Assembly: GCA_026874595.1 (NCBI GenBank)
Contig: CM049316.1
Location: 18,497,839-18,561,838, forward strand
Direction of reading: 5' to 3'
Length of the DNA stretch: 64,000 nt
Source: Sipunculus nudus
Lineage: Eukaryota; Annelida; Sipuncula; Golfingiida; Sipunculidae
Below, in pieces: positions 23,901 through 37,600 of this stretch. The position numbers were made by a program, and so were the translations under genes. Each line of letters starts with the position of its first letter. Positions within the stretch are counted from its first letter, which is position 1. The notes under the pieces are model-generated. The model did no database searches and was not told the DNA's origin. It worked only from the letters and a program-made list of their open reading frames with translations.

Positions 23901-25934
23901 CTGAGAGACAGACTTAATAACCCAGGCCAGATGGGTGGCAGAAGCCCTCGTTAGGGGCTCTTCTTCCATGAAACAGCTAATGACATTTCTTACATTTCAC
24001 ACTTCTCCCAGCATGAGGTATCACCCACCATTGTCGACCTGCCAATGTTTACCACATGTGGACCTGGTGACGAAGGGGAGGATTACCATGGGCGCGTACT
24101 GAGCCCAATGATTCTGAGTCGATTGATCACCGTTTGTACGTACACAAGGTATTTATCCTGGCAGGTCAATAGATACACAGTTGTCAATGGGCTGTACAAA
24201 TATATGTATGGGGTCTTAAATAAATGACATGTCTGGTACACAACTGATGGTAGGCGAGAATGTTAGGAGTTGTCAGACAAAACCAAACTATGCATGATAA
24301 TGGTAGGAATTTCTGGGTAGTAATTTCTGGAACTGAGCACTTACAAATTATTTCGAAATTCAGACCTGAGTATCCAAGATTATGATACCACATAACTGTC
24401 ACTGAGATGACATGCAGCTTTAACATTTTCTCAGGACCAAAATTTGCGCAAAATAGTTATTGGTTCAAATTTTATAGCCAAGATTGTCATAGGTCTTTTC
24501 TTCACAATTTCCAACCCTTTAAGTAGGATTCTCAAGTTCTAAATTCAAGTTTGAAAGAGACCGCAAGTGTTTCAGGAATCCTATAATGACTCTGCTTGCC
24601 TTTTGTTGCCAACCCTTTCTATTGAAGTGTTGTCACCCCTTGCCCTGCAAGCATTCATTTTGTAACACCTGGGGTGGGGGATCACCCTTGAATAAGCCTG
24701 TGCCAGTGCCAGTGTCAGGGACCATTACACGGGTGGATGGCATCCTCTTTCATGACAATCCAGACTTGTCCTCAAGCACGCACTTCCCACCAAGTCAATC
24801 CATGGGACATGACTAGCTACCAGTTGGCCAAGAATAACTGAGAAATTGAATGCTCATCAAGCCGGCATTGAATCAGCAGGGAGGAGGCTTCGTCATGACA
24901 TGCGTCAGTCATCTGAGCAACTCCCTGTGATGGTCGATGCCCTTTGTCATATCTGTTACCTCCATAGTAACATTCACATATAAATGATTTACCATTCACA
25001 CCATGCATTACATTCTGAGTACTCCAAAAATGTACTGCAGTTATAAACTCCCCCTTCTGGAAGGCAAATTTTAAAATTGAATACAAGAACATCACTTTGA
25101 AAACAACTTCAATGGGTCCTGTTTTTACATAGAGTTAATTCATTATTTCATTTCAATAAATTCCTACTGAAAAAAAGTCTTCTACATGTGAATTTAATAA
25201 GTTTAATACTCTAACACAATGTATTAGACTTAAAATGGAAAGAGCTTTTTTCTGGGCATTTTAAATGCCAACATTAAACTTTCAGGAATTTATCATCCTT
25301 TTAATTGTAATACTCTAAAAGATACCATTTATAAACCCAAATATATAATATGTTTCACATGCACAAATGAAATACATATATAATGTCCAACATAATCAAC
25401 AATGTCCCCACAGTTCTGGGATTTAAAATCTAGATTCTAAGTGTATATATCATTGTCCCATATTTCTGCTGTTAAAGCCATTTTGGCTGCACAATTGAAA
25501 CATCACTCACACTGTCGCCAGTGAGTTCAGCTCCCAGAATTGGTTTACTACAGATGGCACCAGAGAGTGGAACCATTCATGAGAGATATAATAAAATAAG
25601 CAGCCAGGAGTTGAGGCCCAATGCTCATCACGTCTGTTGTTGTCATGTGCTACGTGACCTTTATCTCTCAATATTCCCCAGGATGTCTCAGAATGAGCTT
25701 ATTTTCTGTAAGTAATCTTGTCACAAAAAGACAGTCTTGTTTCTGCTGAATTCACATAACAGTGATTTGTATACAACTACTTTTCACAGAAAAGTTTCAT
25801 ATAAACCAATCTCATTTGTATTTGTTTAGCTACATGTTTCAGGTATTAAAAAGACTCCATCCAAACTTCTTATAACCAATACATGCAGTCACATAATTAA
25901 CATAAGTGAATAAATAATATAATTATATACACCT
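20901..25934. other. Noncoding DNA, AT-rich with GC-richer patches
   Basis: No gene is recognised. A C run lies at about 22134-22151. An imperfect hairpin pairs AGGGGGCATT (22984-22993) with AATGCCCCCCT (23038-23048). GC-richer patches at 22910-23340 and 24570-24930 carry no long frame. Confidence 0.5.
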
Positions 25935-26215
25935 CTGCCTCAAAGGTATTGAGTTTCCCTGGGTTTGTTGATTTGTTTGTCTGTTAGCAACTTAACACAA
26001 AAATTAATGAACAGATTTTGATGAAATTTTGTGATAGGTTAGAGTTACACCAAAGAAACAATCGATCATTGCAGTTACAGCAAAACTTAACATTCTTATT
26101 AACATATTTGTATAGAATCCTTAATCTGATATGTCCAGATGAAATTTCATGCCAAGAGGTGGCACTTTACCTCGATCCACCATATTTAACCTCCAAGACT
26201 AGTGCCCAGTTCTGT
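25935..26215 (+). repeat. Probable dispersed repeat fragment
   Basis: The stretch GTTTGTTGATTTGTTTGTCTG, followed by TTAGCAACTTAACACAAAAA and GATTTTGATGAAATTTTGTG, then GAGGTGGCACTTT, resembles a repeat style I have seen widely in invertebrate genomes. There is no second copy in this window to prove it. Boundaries are approximate. Confidence 0.3.
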
Positions 26216-28048
26216 GTATGCAGGTTAATTAAGCTGCTAATAGGGCTGGTCCCAGCCTGGTTTTGTTGCCTGCTTGCTGTATGACTAATCTCAGTGTGCT
26301 CATATCACACAGATCTCCAGATGCCTGCAGTAATCATCTCCTAGGACAGGATTTGCATATATGAATACAATTATCACAATGAGTTTAACAAGTGTGAAAT
26401 TATCTGCTGAGTAATTTAATTGATTCTGAATAAGAACAAAGACAATTTTGTTGCATTCATTAATTACTTTAATAAATATTGTACTTTTTATTTTTAACAA
26501 AAAAATCACCCAGCTTAATTAATTATAAATTTTCTTTATTCATGTAAAAATATATGTTGATAAAAGTCCCCAAATATTTCTTAAAGACGGAGTAAATCAC
26601 TGAAAAACACATTATAAAATAACAGGAGAATTACTAATTGAAATTAAGAAAAGCTATACAAACAGGGTAAAAAACGACTTTTGCCTTTTGATATGACATA
26701 AATATTATGATTTAGTTTAATCATATAATTCTGGCCCCCTTTCAGCCGTAACAACATTTGCAAATATAAGAATCATCTAAACATTCTTCTAATGAATATC
26801 AATTTGAAAATTTCATAAATAAACAAAATGCATGCATAATGACCAAAAATTGCCAAGTTAGCATGATTTTATATCTTACAACACAATGCTTAAGTGCAAG
26901 TGAACTAATGTCTTCATATTTCCTTGATCAAATTTTAAAATTGTCATCAAAGTGAAATGGCCGTAACTTGTATCTGATGATTTTGTTGTGCATTAAATCA
27001 ATAAGGGAAACATGTTCTGCTGAAGAACATTAGCAGGGACCCCACTTTGAAAATGTTCTTAATGCTACAGTGACACAGCAGTGGGCAAAAAATAGAACCT
27101 TATACAGAGAGACAAAAGGACCACGGCTCCTTGATGTGTCTGTGTTGTATAACAAGTAACCACTGTTTAGGGCCGCTCTGAAAAAGCGAGCCAGTCTACT
27201 GGATACAAGTTGGGGAACGAAAGCGTCTGCAGTATGTCGATAAAATTGATCAACCCTAAAAACACGCTGAAGGGATCTGCTCAAGAGAGAGTCAGCAAGT
27301 CTTGGTTACCTCCTGTGAGGGCCCACAAATGCGACCTATACATGTGTTTCTTTTGTTAACAATCACATAGTGGACCCAGTACCAGCTGATACAAAGCAGA
27401 CTTCTTCAATTTACACCAGTCACTATGGTACCCAATTTCCAGAGGGAATACTAGCGGAGAATTTCTCAAGGAAAACAAGCCTGGTCTCTAGACTATAGCA
27501 GCAGGTTTAATGTGTTTCCCGATAAAATCTGACGATGAATGATTCTGTGTACCATCCAGTCCTGTGCAAAAGCAATGTACCTTTTCTGGGTGTGTCACAA
27601 TCAACTCAAGATCCAAATCTAAACATTTTGAATATATTTCTTAAAATTATCACCTTCTCTGTACTCAATTATATTCAAACCAGGTTTAATATTATTTGGT
27701 TACAATTTATATTTTGCATGATTTGGTTTCTATCAACATTTCAATGTTCCTTGAGCAAAATTGCAATTCAAAGATCTCCCTATGTTATGTAGAATTTCCT
27801 CTTCATGAATATGTACTTTTGTTATATACAATATAAAGGTGCATACATTATTCTTTTCTTTTAATCTTTCATTATTTATGTAAATTAGATCTTACTGAAA
27901 AATCCATACTACTGACAAATGGAAAAGTACTGAAAACTGCCATATTATGAAGTAACAGACATTGGTTTACATGATGCAAGGCCATTAATGATATAAACAA
28001 AACTGTTAAAATAAGCTGAAGGAAAATCTAATTTTTCAAACAGTAAGT
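26216..28048. other. Noncoding DNA with one exon-like GC-richer patch
   Basis: Mostly AT-rich. Between 27030 and 27284 the minus strand is open for 84 codons without an ATG start. The codons are unusually rich in G/C third positions for this window, and the translation includes FVPQLVSSRLARFFRAAL. No family is recognised, so it is not called as a gene. Confidence 0.3.
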
Positions 28049-28163
28049 TATACTGAGCAGTGGTAAAAACAGAAAGCTATACCGAGTAGTGATAAAAACA
28101 GAAAGCTATACTGAGCAGTGATAAAAACAGGAAGGTATACTGAGTAGTGATAAAAAGCCAAGA
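28049..28163 (+). repeat. 29-bp tandem repeat, four units
   Basis: Four near-identical units of TATACTGAGCAGTGGTAAAA plus ACAGAAAGC, with C/T and A/G variants (ACTGAGC, ACCGAGT). The fourth unit is truncated. Confidence 0.85.
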
Positions 28164-30360
28164 ACTGAGTTCCAGTAACATACTAACAGTAACAACTAAC
28201 AAAGGGGTATACCTCGATGTATAGTCTAGCAATCTTCACATGCTATTGGTGAAAACAATGCAAAACATCTACTCTTCAAATACTTGGAAGACAAAAGGAA
28301 GACCATCTTGTCGAATATTCAAAGAATTCATGAACAATGAATGGGTAATTCTGTAGCAATCACTGTCCTTTCTGCATTCAAAATAGGACAATCCATCAAA
28401 CCATCAACAGTCGTGAGTTTTGTGCACGGCAATGAAACACAAATCGCTCAATATGTATTTTTCTTTTTATGATGATGAACCAATGATAATCTTTCCGGGA
28501 GAAACATGAGACTGTGGGTCTCAAGAGATATTATTTTCAATTCATGTATGTCATATCTGTACATACTAACATCTCCAGGTTTATTGGCAATCATGTCGGT
28601 TCAGTGGCGCAGAAGATTACTCATTAGTTATTGATGGTGCAATTTCAAAGCAGAAGAATAAGAAAATTACATATAAATGGAGCAAATATTCAAATGAATC
28701 ATTCAAGATCCCTGAAGGGTGTGTGGTGAAATAATCAATATTGATGGTAGGTAAACAAAGATCCTTATAGGCAGAAGGTCCTCACCCTGAACTCTTCTAA
28801 TGTTTGATTTGAAGATAATTATAAAAAAATAAAATGAATATTACTGAAGTGCACTTGTCCAACTGTTTTTTATTTTCTAAATAATTTTTTCCAGCTGGAA
28901 GCAGATGTACTAAATACAATCCTACACAATCTTACAAAAACAAATCATACATGCAGTCACAGGCCAACAGATTAATTCACATAAGTGACAATTTAATAGG
29001 CCTGTAAATTGCGAGGGTGGCTTTGATTTGATTCAATTCTTGGTTCTTTGCCCACAATTCAATTCTCAATTCAATTATTATCTTATTTTTGAATATCAGC
29101 CTTTTTAAAATACAAACAAATAGTTTAACATGATTGATTTTAATCAATATCAGTAAGGAAAGGAACAATATATTTCTAAAAAAAATATTTAATAAAGCAC
29201 AAAATAATTCAAAGATTAAGAAAAGATTACAATTTAATTGAGGGGCAGCAATTAAATGCATCAATTCTTCGATGCATTGTTACACCTCTACAATTTAATA
29301 TTATACATTACGTATTGTAAGTAAAGAAAAGCCTAAAGCCAAGTGTAGTGGCATGCTATGTCAGGTGTGATATAAAACTGTTAAAAACCAAAATATCTGG
29401 GTCACATTAACAAGTAGTTAAAATAAATATGCAGGATTCTCCAAACCCATTGACACTGATCTCCTAAGATGGTTAAATAACTTGACATGCTATTGTTGAA
29501 TGTCTTGACAACTTGTCATTTGTGCATAAATATCTTGGGTCATTCATGGGTCTTGGGATTTCCCCGAACAAGACACTTATTATCACAAGCATGAAAATGA
29601 TAACTTAAGCATTTTTATGGACCAATACGCAATGAAAGAAGAAGAGTGGAATAAGTAAAATGCTGACTTGCAATTTAAAATTATACATACAAGTCTGTTT
29701 TACTTCTTCATCTCATACTTTCAAATAGCAAAAATATTCAGCTTATTTGCAGAAATAACAGGGCTCAACTCATGGTAAGTTTGTAACCCTCAAAACTGAA
29801 TTTAAAACTTTAACTGAGCTAGACATCGGGTTTAACAAAGATTATGTATAGTGTTGCCACGTATATAGAAATCTTGATCTACATATCACATACCTAATTA
29901 TGTTGTGACATATGATTATAAAACTTCACTCTGGTAGCATATATACTAAATCCTTACAATATACTGACAATCACCATAGCTTTCGGAAAAATCAAATGAA
30001 AAGCTGTGTTTTATACATCCCCCCTGAAATCAAGCCAATATACTAACCAGTTCCAATGACACCCTACCATGTCAAATGTAAAGGATGCTTCTGAGAAGAG
30101 AATTTTTCTACTTCTCAATTTTTTTATACAGTCTAATTCATCAACGCAAGAGATTTAATTCCAATGCCCTTTTCTGTTTCCCTTTTTTAGAAACCAACTC
30201 AATTTTTACATATACTGCAAACTTAATAAATGATATCTGACGGAAATGAATTTCTTCCTGTGCATCTTGATGAATTTCCTTTTTTAAGTTCTTTATACAA
30301 CAGCATTACATACTTGTTTATGCTAGGTTGAACTTAAACCTCCTTGTGTCAAGCTCGCTT
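28164..30360. other. AT-rich noncoding DNA
   Basis: No gene, RNA or repeat is recognisable. Open frames are short and AT-driven, for example a 95-codon Leu/Ile/Phe-rich minus-strand frame at 28977-29264. Confidence 0.5.
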
Positions 30361-31626
30361 AAATGGAACTAGAATACGGATAGTCGACAAGAGACTACTT
30401 GTATCCGCCTAAATCAGAGTGGAACGGGTGAAGTGTTGCATATTAGCATGGATGTCTGCAGCCAAATTGTGTATGTAGGTTGCGCTACCTACGAAAAAAT
30501 CCAGAAAGCTCTATACACATACAAAACTTTGGCCCAATCGGTCAAACGGTTCCCAAGATATGAGCTTGGATATCTGCTGCATAAACTAGAATGCAGGTGG
30601 CGCCACCTGTCATAAAATCAAGAGAGCTGTCGGGGATGTATAAACTTGCAAAATTTTAGGCAGATATGTCAAACCACTGCCGAGATATGAGTGATTTTAT
30701 CCCATGGCAGACAAACAGATGGGAGCTGTGCAAACATGGCTGCAGGTGGCGCCACCAGTTTTGCATATGATAAAGAGCTATGTGAGATTTATACACATGC
30801 AAAATTTTGGCCCAATCGGTCAAACGGTTCCTTAGATATGAGCTTGGATGTCTGCAGCGTAAACTTGATTGTAGGTGGCGCCACCTGTCATAAAATCAGA
30901 AAAGCTATCCAGGATGTATAAGCATGCCGAATTTCAGGTGGATTAGTCAAACCACTGCAGAGATATGAGTGATTTTAACCCAAGGCAGACGAACAGATGG
31001 ACACTGTGCAAACATGGTTGCAGGTGGTGCCACCATTTTCGGTGTATGTTATAAAGCTCTCCAGGGGCTACATTTGGGCAAAAAAAATTTTCCTGATCGG
31101 TCAAACGGTTCCTGAGATATGAGCTTGGATGTCTGCAGTGTAAACATGAATGTAAGTGGCGCCACCTGTCATAAAATCAGAAAAGCTATCCAGGATGTAT
31201 ACGCATGCCAAATTTCAGGTGAATTAGTCAAGTCACTGCAGAGATATGAGTGATTTTAACCCAAGGCAGACGAACAGATGGACACTGTGCAAACATGGTT
31301 GCAGGTGGCGCCACCATTTTTGGTGTATGTTATAAAGCTCTCCAAGGGCTACATTTGTGCAAAAAAATTTTCCTGATCGGTCAAACGGTTCCCGAGATAT
31401 GTGGGTTTATGTGTGGAAACAGACGCACAAACGGACGCAGAGCGCAAAGGAAAGGTCAGAGGTCAAAACAAAATTGGGGCGCAGCAGTTCACATGTGACC
31501 CGAACATAATCCCGGGTTTCGGAAAATTCCACCCAGCGGTTACGGAGGAGTTCTCCGGCGGCAGCGGCGGCGGCGGCGTGCAGCTGAAAACATAGTATCC
31601 GCAAAACTCTGTTTTGGCGGATACAA
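30361..31626. mobile_element. Non-autonomous element with inverted ends and a dimeric tandem core
   Basis: GTATCCGCCTAAATCAGAGT (30401-30420) matches the reverse complement of 31606-31624 with one substitution and one indel. The right end itself folds: GTATCCGC and AAAAC pair with GTTTT and GGCGGATAC (31595-31624). Between the ends lie about four copies of a 279-bp tandem unit, followed by about 150 bp of unique sequence with a GGC run (31556-31578). There is no ORF. The architecture (terminal inverted or hairpin ends, 130-150-bp tandem core) resembles 'pearl'/HINE-type elements of bivalves, which are thought to be moved by Helentrons. Family assignment is inference. Confidence 0.6.
30440..31400 (+). 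repeat. 279-bp dimeric tandem repeat with GGTGGCGCCACC palindromes
   Basis: GGTCAAACGGTTCC recurs at about 30539, 30819, 31099 and 31379, a 280-bp period. Each unit is two diverged halves of about 130 and 149 bp. Both halves carry GAGATATGAG and a 12-bp palindrome, GGTGGCGCCACC or a one-base variant, at 30596, 30745, 30874, 31023, 31155 and 31304 (spacing 149, 129, 149, 132, 149). The alternation is regular, so an ancestral half-unit duplicated first and the dimer then amplified. Confidence 0.88.
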
Positions 31627-34600
31627 TAACATATTTGTGTCCAAGTTTCATACTCAGTGTGCAAAGTTAAATTATAACTATATAAAACCCTTGTGTTTAG
31701 CTTCAGATAAATCAAAGCTTTATTGTAAGTCCCTAGGACTTAAAACAAAAAGATAATTAATTTTTTTTTTTTCTTTATAAGATGTGTAATAGGCAAAATT
31801 AATTCAATACAGACAGTGAAATTTTGAATCAGGCAAGTTCTTATGAATTCTTTGAAATGTGTTTAGAGAAAAACTATGCAGTGCATGTTCATAGAACACC
31901 TTGAGGAAATATAGTCATTTTATAAATGGATAGTTAAATGAATGGAAGACTTGATTACTAATTGTCTGAATGTATAAATGAACCTCTGGCGTCAGTTTTT
32001 TAAGTTACATCTAAGTCAAATGAGTTTGATAACATCAGTTTTTTCTGTATCCATTCAACAATCATCTGTAATTGAACAAAATAGCAGTCTAAAGAATTGG
32101 ATAATTCTACTGTTATTCAGCCACTGTTCTTATAGCTACATGCTACTGCAATTGTTTCTTATATGCCGGTGGTATATATGGATACCCAATTATCTCAAAC
32201 CACTGCAAAACAATACTCGTTCCAGGAATTTCACACCAGGCATAAGTAAACACTTGCCTCAAATACTTGCAAAATACTGGCAGGTAGCTGCCATAAAAAA
32301 TACTACCACATGTCACTGCAGCTTGTAACAAGGTAGTATTACTGTATCGTTACCGCAATGAAACCGCTGCCGTACTCCACAGCTATCAGTAAGGTCGTAT
32401 TTTCTCCGGGGATGCGCAGGCTAGATTGCTAGAAATAGATCTTCGAGGAGGGATGTTGATTCACATAGGAATACCAGTGTCATAGAAAAAAGTCACCACC
32501 AGTTGTTTCACTAGCTCTGATCATGATACAATATCCACAAGAACAAGAAGAAACCCATGATACATTTCAGTTAAAACTCTTCTCGATTCCTCATTTCACA
32601 GCAACTTACGATGTCACAAAATATACTTAACATATAAGTCATTTCTTCAGGAATGGTTTTGATATTATATATTCAATTTTCTACACATGTTCAATGGATG
32701 TTAGCTATGGCCTATATGCTTGAATGCTGTAGCCTATAAAAGAGAAAGGATGGGATTTAATATTACAGAAATGACTAAAATAAATCTACTTTAACTTGGA
32801 TAATGATTACCATAGCTCCTGTAACTTAAAATTAGCTGAGCTTAAATTGGGTGATAGTGAAACACCAGTGGTTTCATTTCTGCAATCTCTGATTTCAACT
32901 GAGTTATATATATTCCCCTAGGCAGAACAGCATTTTTATTTTCAAAGTAGTTGAATTCAGACAAGGTGAAAATGTTTTCTTGCATACATTTGTTTAAACT
33001 ATGAAAGACAAGTAAGCAATATATGCCATCATTCCAACATTTACTGATACCAAGTTTTATCCACATAAATAACACTTTCCACCGGAAATGTACACAATAC
33101 AGCCAATCAGAGCAAATATATGTAATCAACATGCAAAGTTGCACAAGTAACAGTTGAAAAGTACACCAGTTAAATGGCTTCAAATAGTTGTGTCATTTTC
33201 AATTTCCTCCAAATACCATCTTATTCAAACCAAGTTACAAAAGCACTTTTATCCTTTATGTTAAATTACCGTAAATCACCATGTATAACCCTCCAAGTGG
33301 CAATAACTGCTTAACTGCAGCTCTTAAGGTGCATCCCCTTGCTATTGTAGGATGTGACATATTAAAATTGCTGGTCATATAATTCTGTCTGGCTCACCGA
33401 CTTGCCATTGTAAAGTAACCTACGACACAAGGGCCAGGATATAAATTTGTTAAGACCCTGCTGAGAGTGTTGCCATGGCAGCAAGGTAAATATCACCATG
33501 GTGACTCCATCACTGCTATTTTTTTGTCCCTCTTTCCTGTTAGAATACAATAAATGGTCGAACTTTATAAAGAACAATCCAATTTTAATACAGGAAACCC
33601 CTTTTTTAAATTTTAACTTGTATCAGCTTTGTAAACCAACTACTTTAAAATCCCAACAATTCCATACACAAAACAAGAGTTCTTTTGCCATACCAATGGT
33701 TTAAATCTCAGTATATATTAGTTTCTCTGACTTAAGACCACAGTTATATTTCAGTCACTTTCCCTCCCCCCTTTTAGAAAGTATTTTAACCTTTCTATCA
33801 GGTAAAGAAAATCACTCTCCTAAAAATATTCCCTAGCCCTCTTTAATACAGATGGGTCTATGTTAAATGTTCTATGTGAGACAAGATCCTTATTTATAAA
33901 AGGACATGCATTACTGCATGTTTACAATCAGCTTCAGAAATTATTGCACATTGATCTAAACATTTTATTCTTTCAATTGTTATATTATTTACATACTACA
34001 ATATTCATCTCATAAAAACACAGGGTTGTGTACACTGGTGGGGTTGGTATGCTAAATAGTCAGGCAACTACAGCAAGGACATGGTAAGACCATACACATT
34101 GTCCTTGTTTAAGACTGGAAGCATTTAGGAAAATATTTCCATCTGTTTTTACTTGACCTGGGCTAGGGCATGCCGTCTCTGGTTGGAGAACAGACTGTTC
34201 AGGCTGCAAGTCCAGCCCCAGGGGTGCAGACATGCACATGCTTCAGTTAAACTATACAAGCTATGTACAAGAAGGGCCAATTTTAGGCCAAACCCCTTGG
34301 GTGTCAGCTATTCCTGTGCAGTTCTTCTTACTCACCTAATTGAAAGTCTATGGTCCATGTAATGTTGCTCTCTGACATTTGTGAAATCAAAATAATAAAT
34401 ACCAATGTCTATTATGTTTAGGTGAGTGTGCAGTTTACAGGTGGCAAATAGATACATGAATAGGGACTTGTGCTTACAATGCCAAGCAAAGCTCAATGAA
34501 ATCTTCTAGTACTATACCACTAAAATATGAGACAGCAGGTAGGTATATAACATTTCTGCTCACAGCTATAGACCTGTACAAAACTGTGTATGTGTAACCT

Positions 34601-37600
34601 TGACCTCCAATCCAGTTGAAAGTTTACAAATTAAGCCCTATAATATCAGTTCAAATTTAAATACATTTACAAACTCAAACATGATAAATCACAGTGAACT
34701 AAGTTTCTGGAAGTTTTCAGTAAGAAAAGTTACAATTCTGCTGAAGATGTGGTTACATAGGTATCCCATTTCACTAATTCTCTTAGTTCAACCACTAGTC
34801 AGTCAGTTTTGTTGACTGCTAAATGCTAGATCAAAGCTTCACGAAAACCCATGCATGTACGTACATCTGTCACTCAAGACAAAGATATGGGAATTTAAGG
34901 AAATGGGAACAGCAGAGGAACTGAACAAAATGATATTTTTTTTCTTTAATTTATATATTGATATTCAGTGTCAATCAGTGGTCATTAAATGCAAATGAGA
35001 GCTCTGCTGGATTTTGCTTTGATAGCTGTTGCTAGCTTGCCACAGGATATGAAAATGACACAGTAACAATACTAGAAGCAGCTCTTGAAAAGAAGCCATA
35101 TATAAAGATTTTTGTTATCCTCAAGTTGGGACATAATTCCTGTCTGTATTAATTTTAATATGTCAAAAGTGCTGCCAAATATCTGGTTTCTTAACCGACA
35201 TGGAGTTTTCTTGTACATTGCAGGTTTTATCTGGACTTCTCTTCTCCATAAGCATGACATCCAGACAGATTCACATGGCCAAGACCCCTACAGTTTGTCT
35301 TTGTTTGACAAAACCAGAGATGGCAAGAATGTGAACCATGAGAGCAACTGTCTTCTTTCCAGGAAACATTTTTCGTTGCCTTGGTAATTACATCAGCGGC
35401 CTCATATCTGGGCTCACTGGCCAGTATACCCATGCCCCCCACACAAATCTGTCACAGCAATGTAATCCTGCAGACAGGTACTCTGAAATAAATCAGCCAC
35501 GTCCATGAGAATCACATCTTCAATTTGCCTATCAGTACTGAAACATGGGGGTACATGGTGTGAATAGAAAATAAGCTAGAGAGTCTCCACTAAGAGATAG
35601 AACAAAGACGTAGTGTATACAGAGCTATCTTCTTGAAACAGTTCATTTCAAAATACTTAATCTATGATGATTATTAACATTATTTTATCATTTATATATA
35701 AGTGTATAAGTGATAAAATAAAGTTCCAAAAAGATATTTTTCAGGTTGTGTGGTGCAAAATATGTGTAGCAAAATAACGAACAAAAAACTTATATTCTGG
35801 AAACATTTCTAATGGAAATGAATTTAACTGGGAAACAAATATTCTTATTCACATTCAAACAACATTAATGTGTGTAATATTTTAAATCATTTTTTAATTA
35901 ATCATTCAGCTTTAATTTGCATTTTTATAGGCAAAGCTGTTGCAGTATAGTAAATTTATCTGGAAAATGAGAAGAATTTCTTAATGAAAACCATGTTAGT
36001 CTCCTGTGGCCTAATGGACAAGCACTTTAATTAATTTACCAAACCAATTTGGCTTGTGTGGTTTTTAGGAAATTCTAGCTGGCCAGAAGCACAAACTAAG
36101 TTACATGAACATTATCTTACAAAAAACTTGCAGTATTCCAGGAATTACTGACACCTAATAAAATGCCAGGGGCCACTGAATAAAGAACCTGTTATAATGT
36201 AGTGCACAATAATTCAATTTTTCCAGCAAAAAAAAAACATTACTGAAATGCCTTGTCCAAAATAGGTTTCCCTGAAGTTTGAAGATATGACAAACAGATT
36301 TATCAATACTGAAAAAAAAGTCACATACTAGTAAATATCATATAGAGCTTAATCCACATGCTTGTTGAACCAGCTTTTATATTATATTAATCAAATATGT
36401 ACAAAAAGATTTATAGATAAAAAGACTGAAAAATTAAAATAGCAAGTTTGAATTTAAATTCATTGCATACACTTTCAAAGAAACATCTAGTTCAACCAAT
36501 TTACAAAATATGGAAATCCCTTCGACCAAAAAGTTGGAGATATTCTTCTTATATATGGCAAAATATCAGCAAAAATGTATGTTTTAACCTCCTTTCCAAA
36601 AAATAACCACTGTTCACTTAGAAATGAAATTTGAAACACATCCAGCATGAAAAAATCCTACGACAGAAACTTTGGTGGCGACAGGGTGTGCACGGCCGGT
36701 GAACCCTGATTTAATCTCATCTTATTGAATCAAGCTTACTAAGGCAGCATCTGGGCTGAGGCAGTCTATTAATGAACCTCCAGTGCACTGTAGCAGATAC
36801 AGGCCAAGCCAGCCACTGCTAAAGCCAGCCAGGCTGCTGTTTTTCTGGAGGTGCCAGCTAGGCTGACTTCATTAGAGTACAGTTACAAATTCCTCCATGT
36901 TGGTTCTACAATACCATTAATCTAAGCTTTTTTATATTTTGAATGAAATCCACCATGTATTCATATACACAAATCTTTTACCATGATTTACTAAAGCAAA
37001 TATAGGTGCAAATATAGGTGTTATTTCTTTTGAGTAATGAAAGAAAACCCTTTTCCTGTGTTCCAGTACACTGCAGTGGGGTTATAACTTGTAAGGAAAT
37101 TATTTCATATTTATTTTCAAACCTTTAATAAGTTTTATTCCAAACAATTAGCAAATCAAATATTATTCAACAAGTTCCTGACCAATGACAATGCAGCTAA
37201 CTTTATATGCATTATTTTAAGTTTTTGTCTCATAAAAATGCTTTCCCTGAAGCTGCATTTGTGCATTAATTTTCTGCTTTTATGATAAAAACATGTACAG
37301 TTTCTTGAACAAGATACTAATTTCACACAGAAACAAACTAAATACCTAATTTAAAACTCACCATGAAAGCTCAAAAGGAAAATTAATCAAACAGCAAAGA
37401 CTCTTTCTTTCTTGATTGGAATAATGTAATGTTATACAGTTCCCTTATTTATTCAAATCTCCTAAATTATGTAAAGACATAGGATTCTTCACAACAGGGG
37501 TGGATAAACATTAATAAACAGACAAATGTTGATATGGGGATACATAAAAGTTAATATATTACTTCAGTGGAGCAAAAGCTATAAAAATGATCTAAACAAA

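Noticed and set aside
31407-31715. Minus-strand ORFs with an Ala or Pro run
   Set aside because: Produced by the GGC run and the edge of the mobile element, with no conserved domain.
36005-36060. tRNA-like A box (GTGGCCTAATGGAC) suggesting a tRNA or SINE
   Set aside because: No B box (GGTTCGANNCC) at the right distance and no cloverleaf can be drawn.
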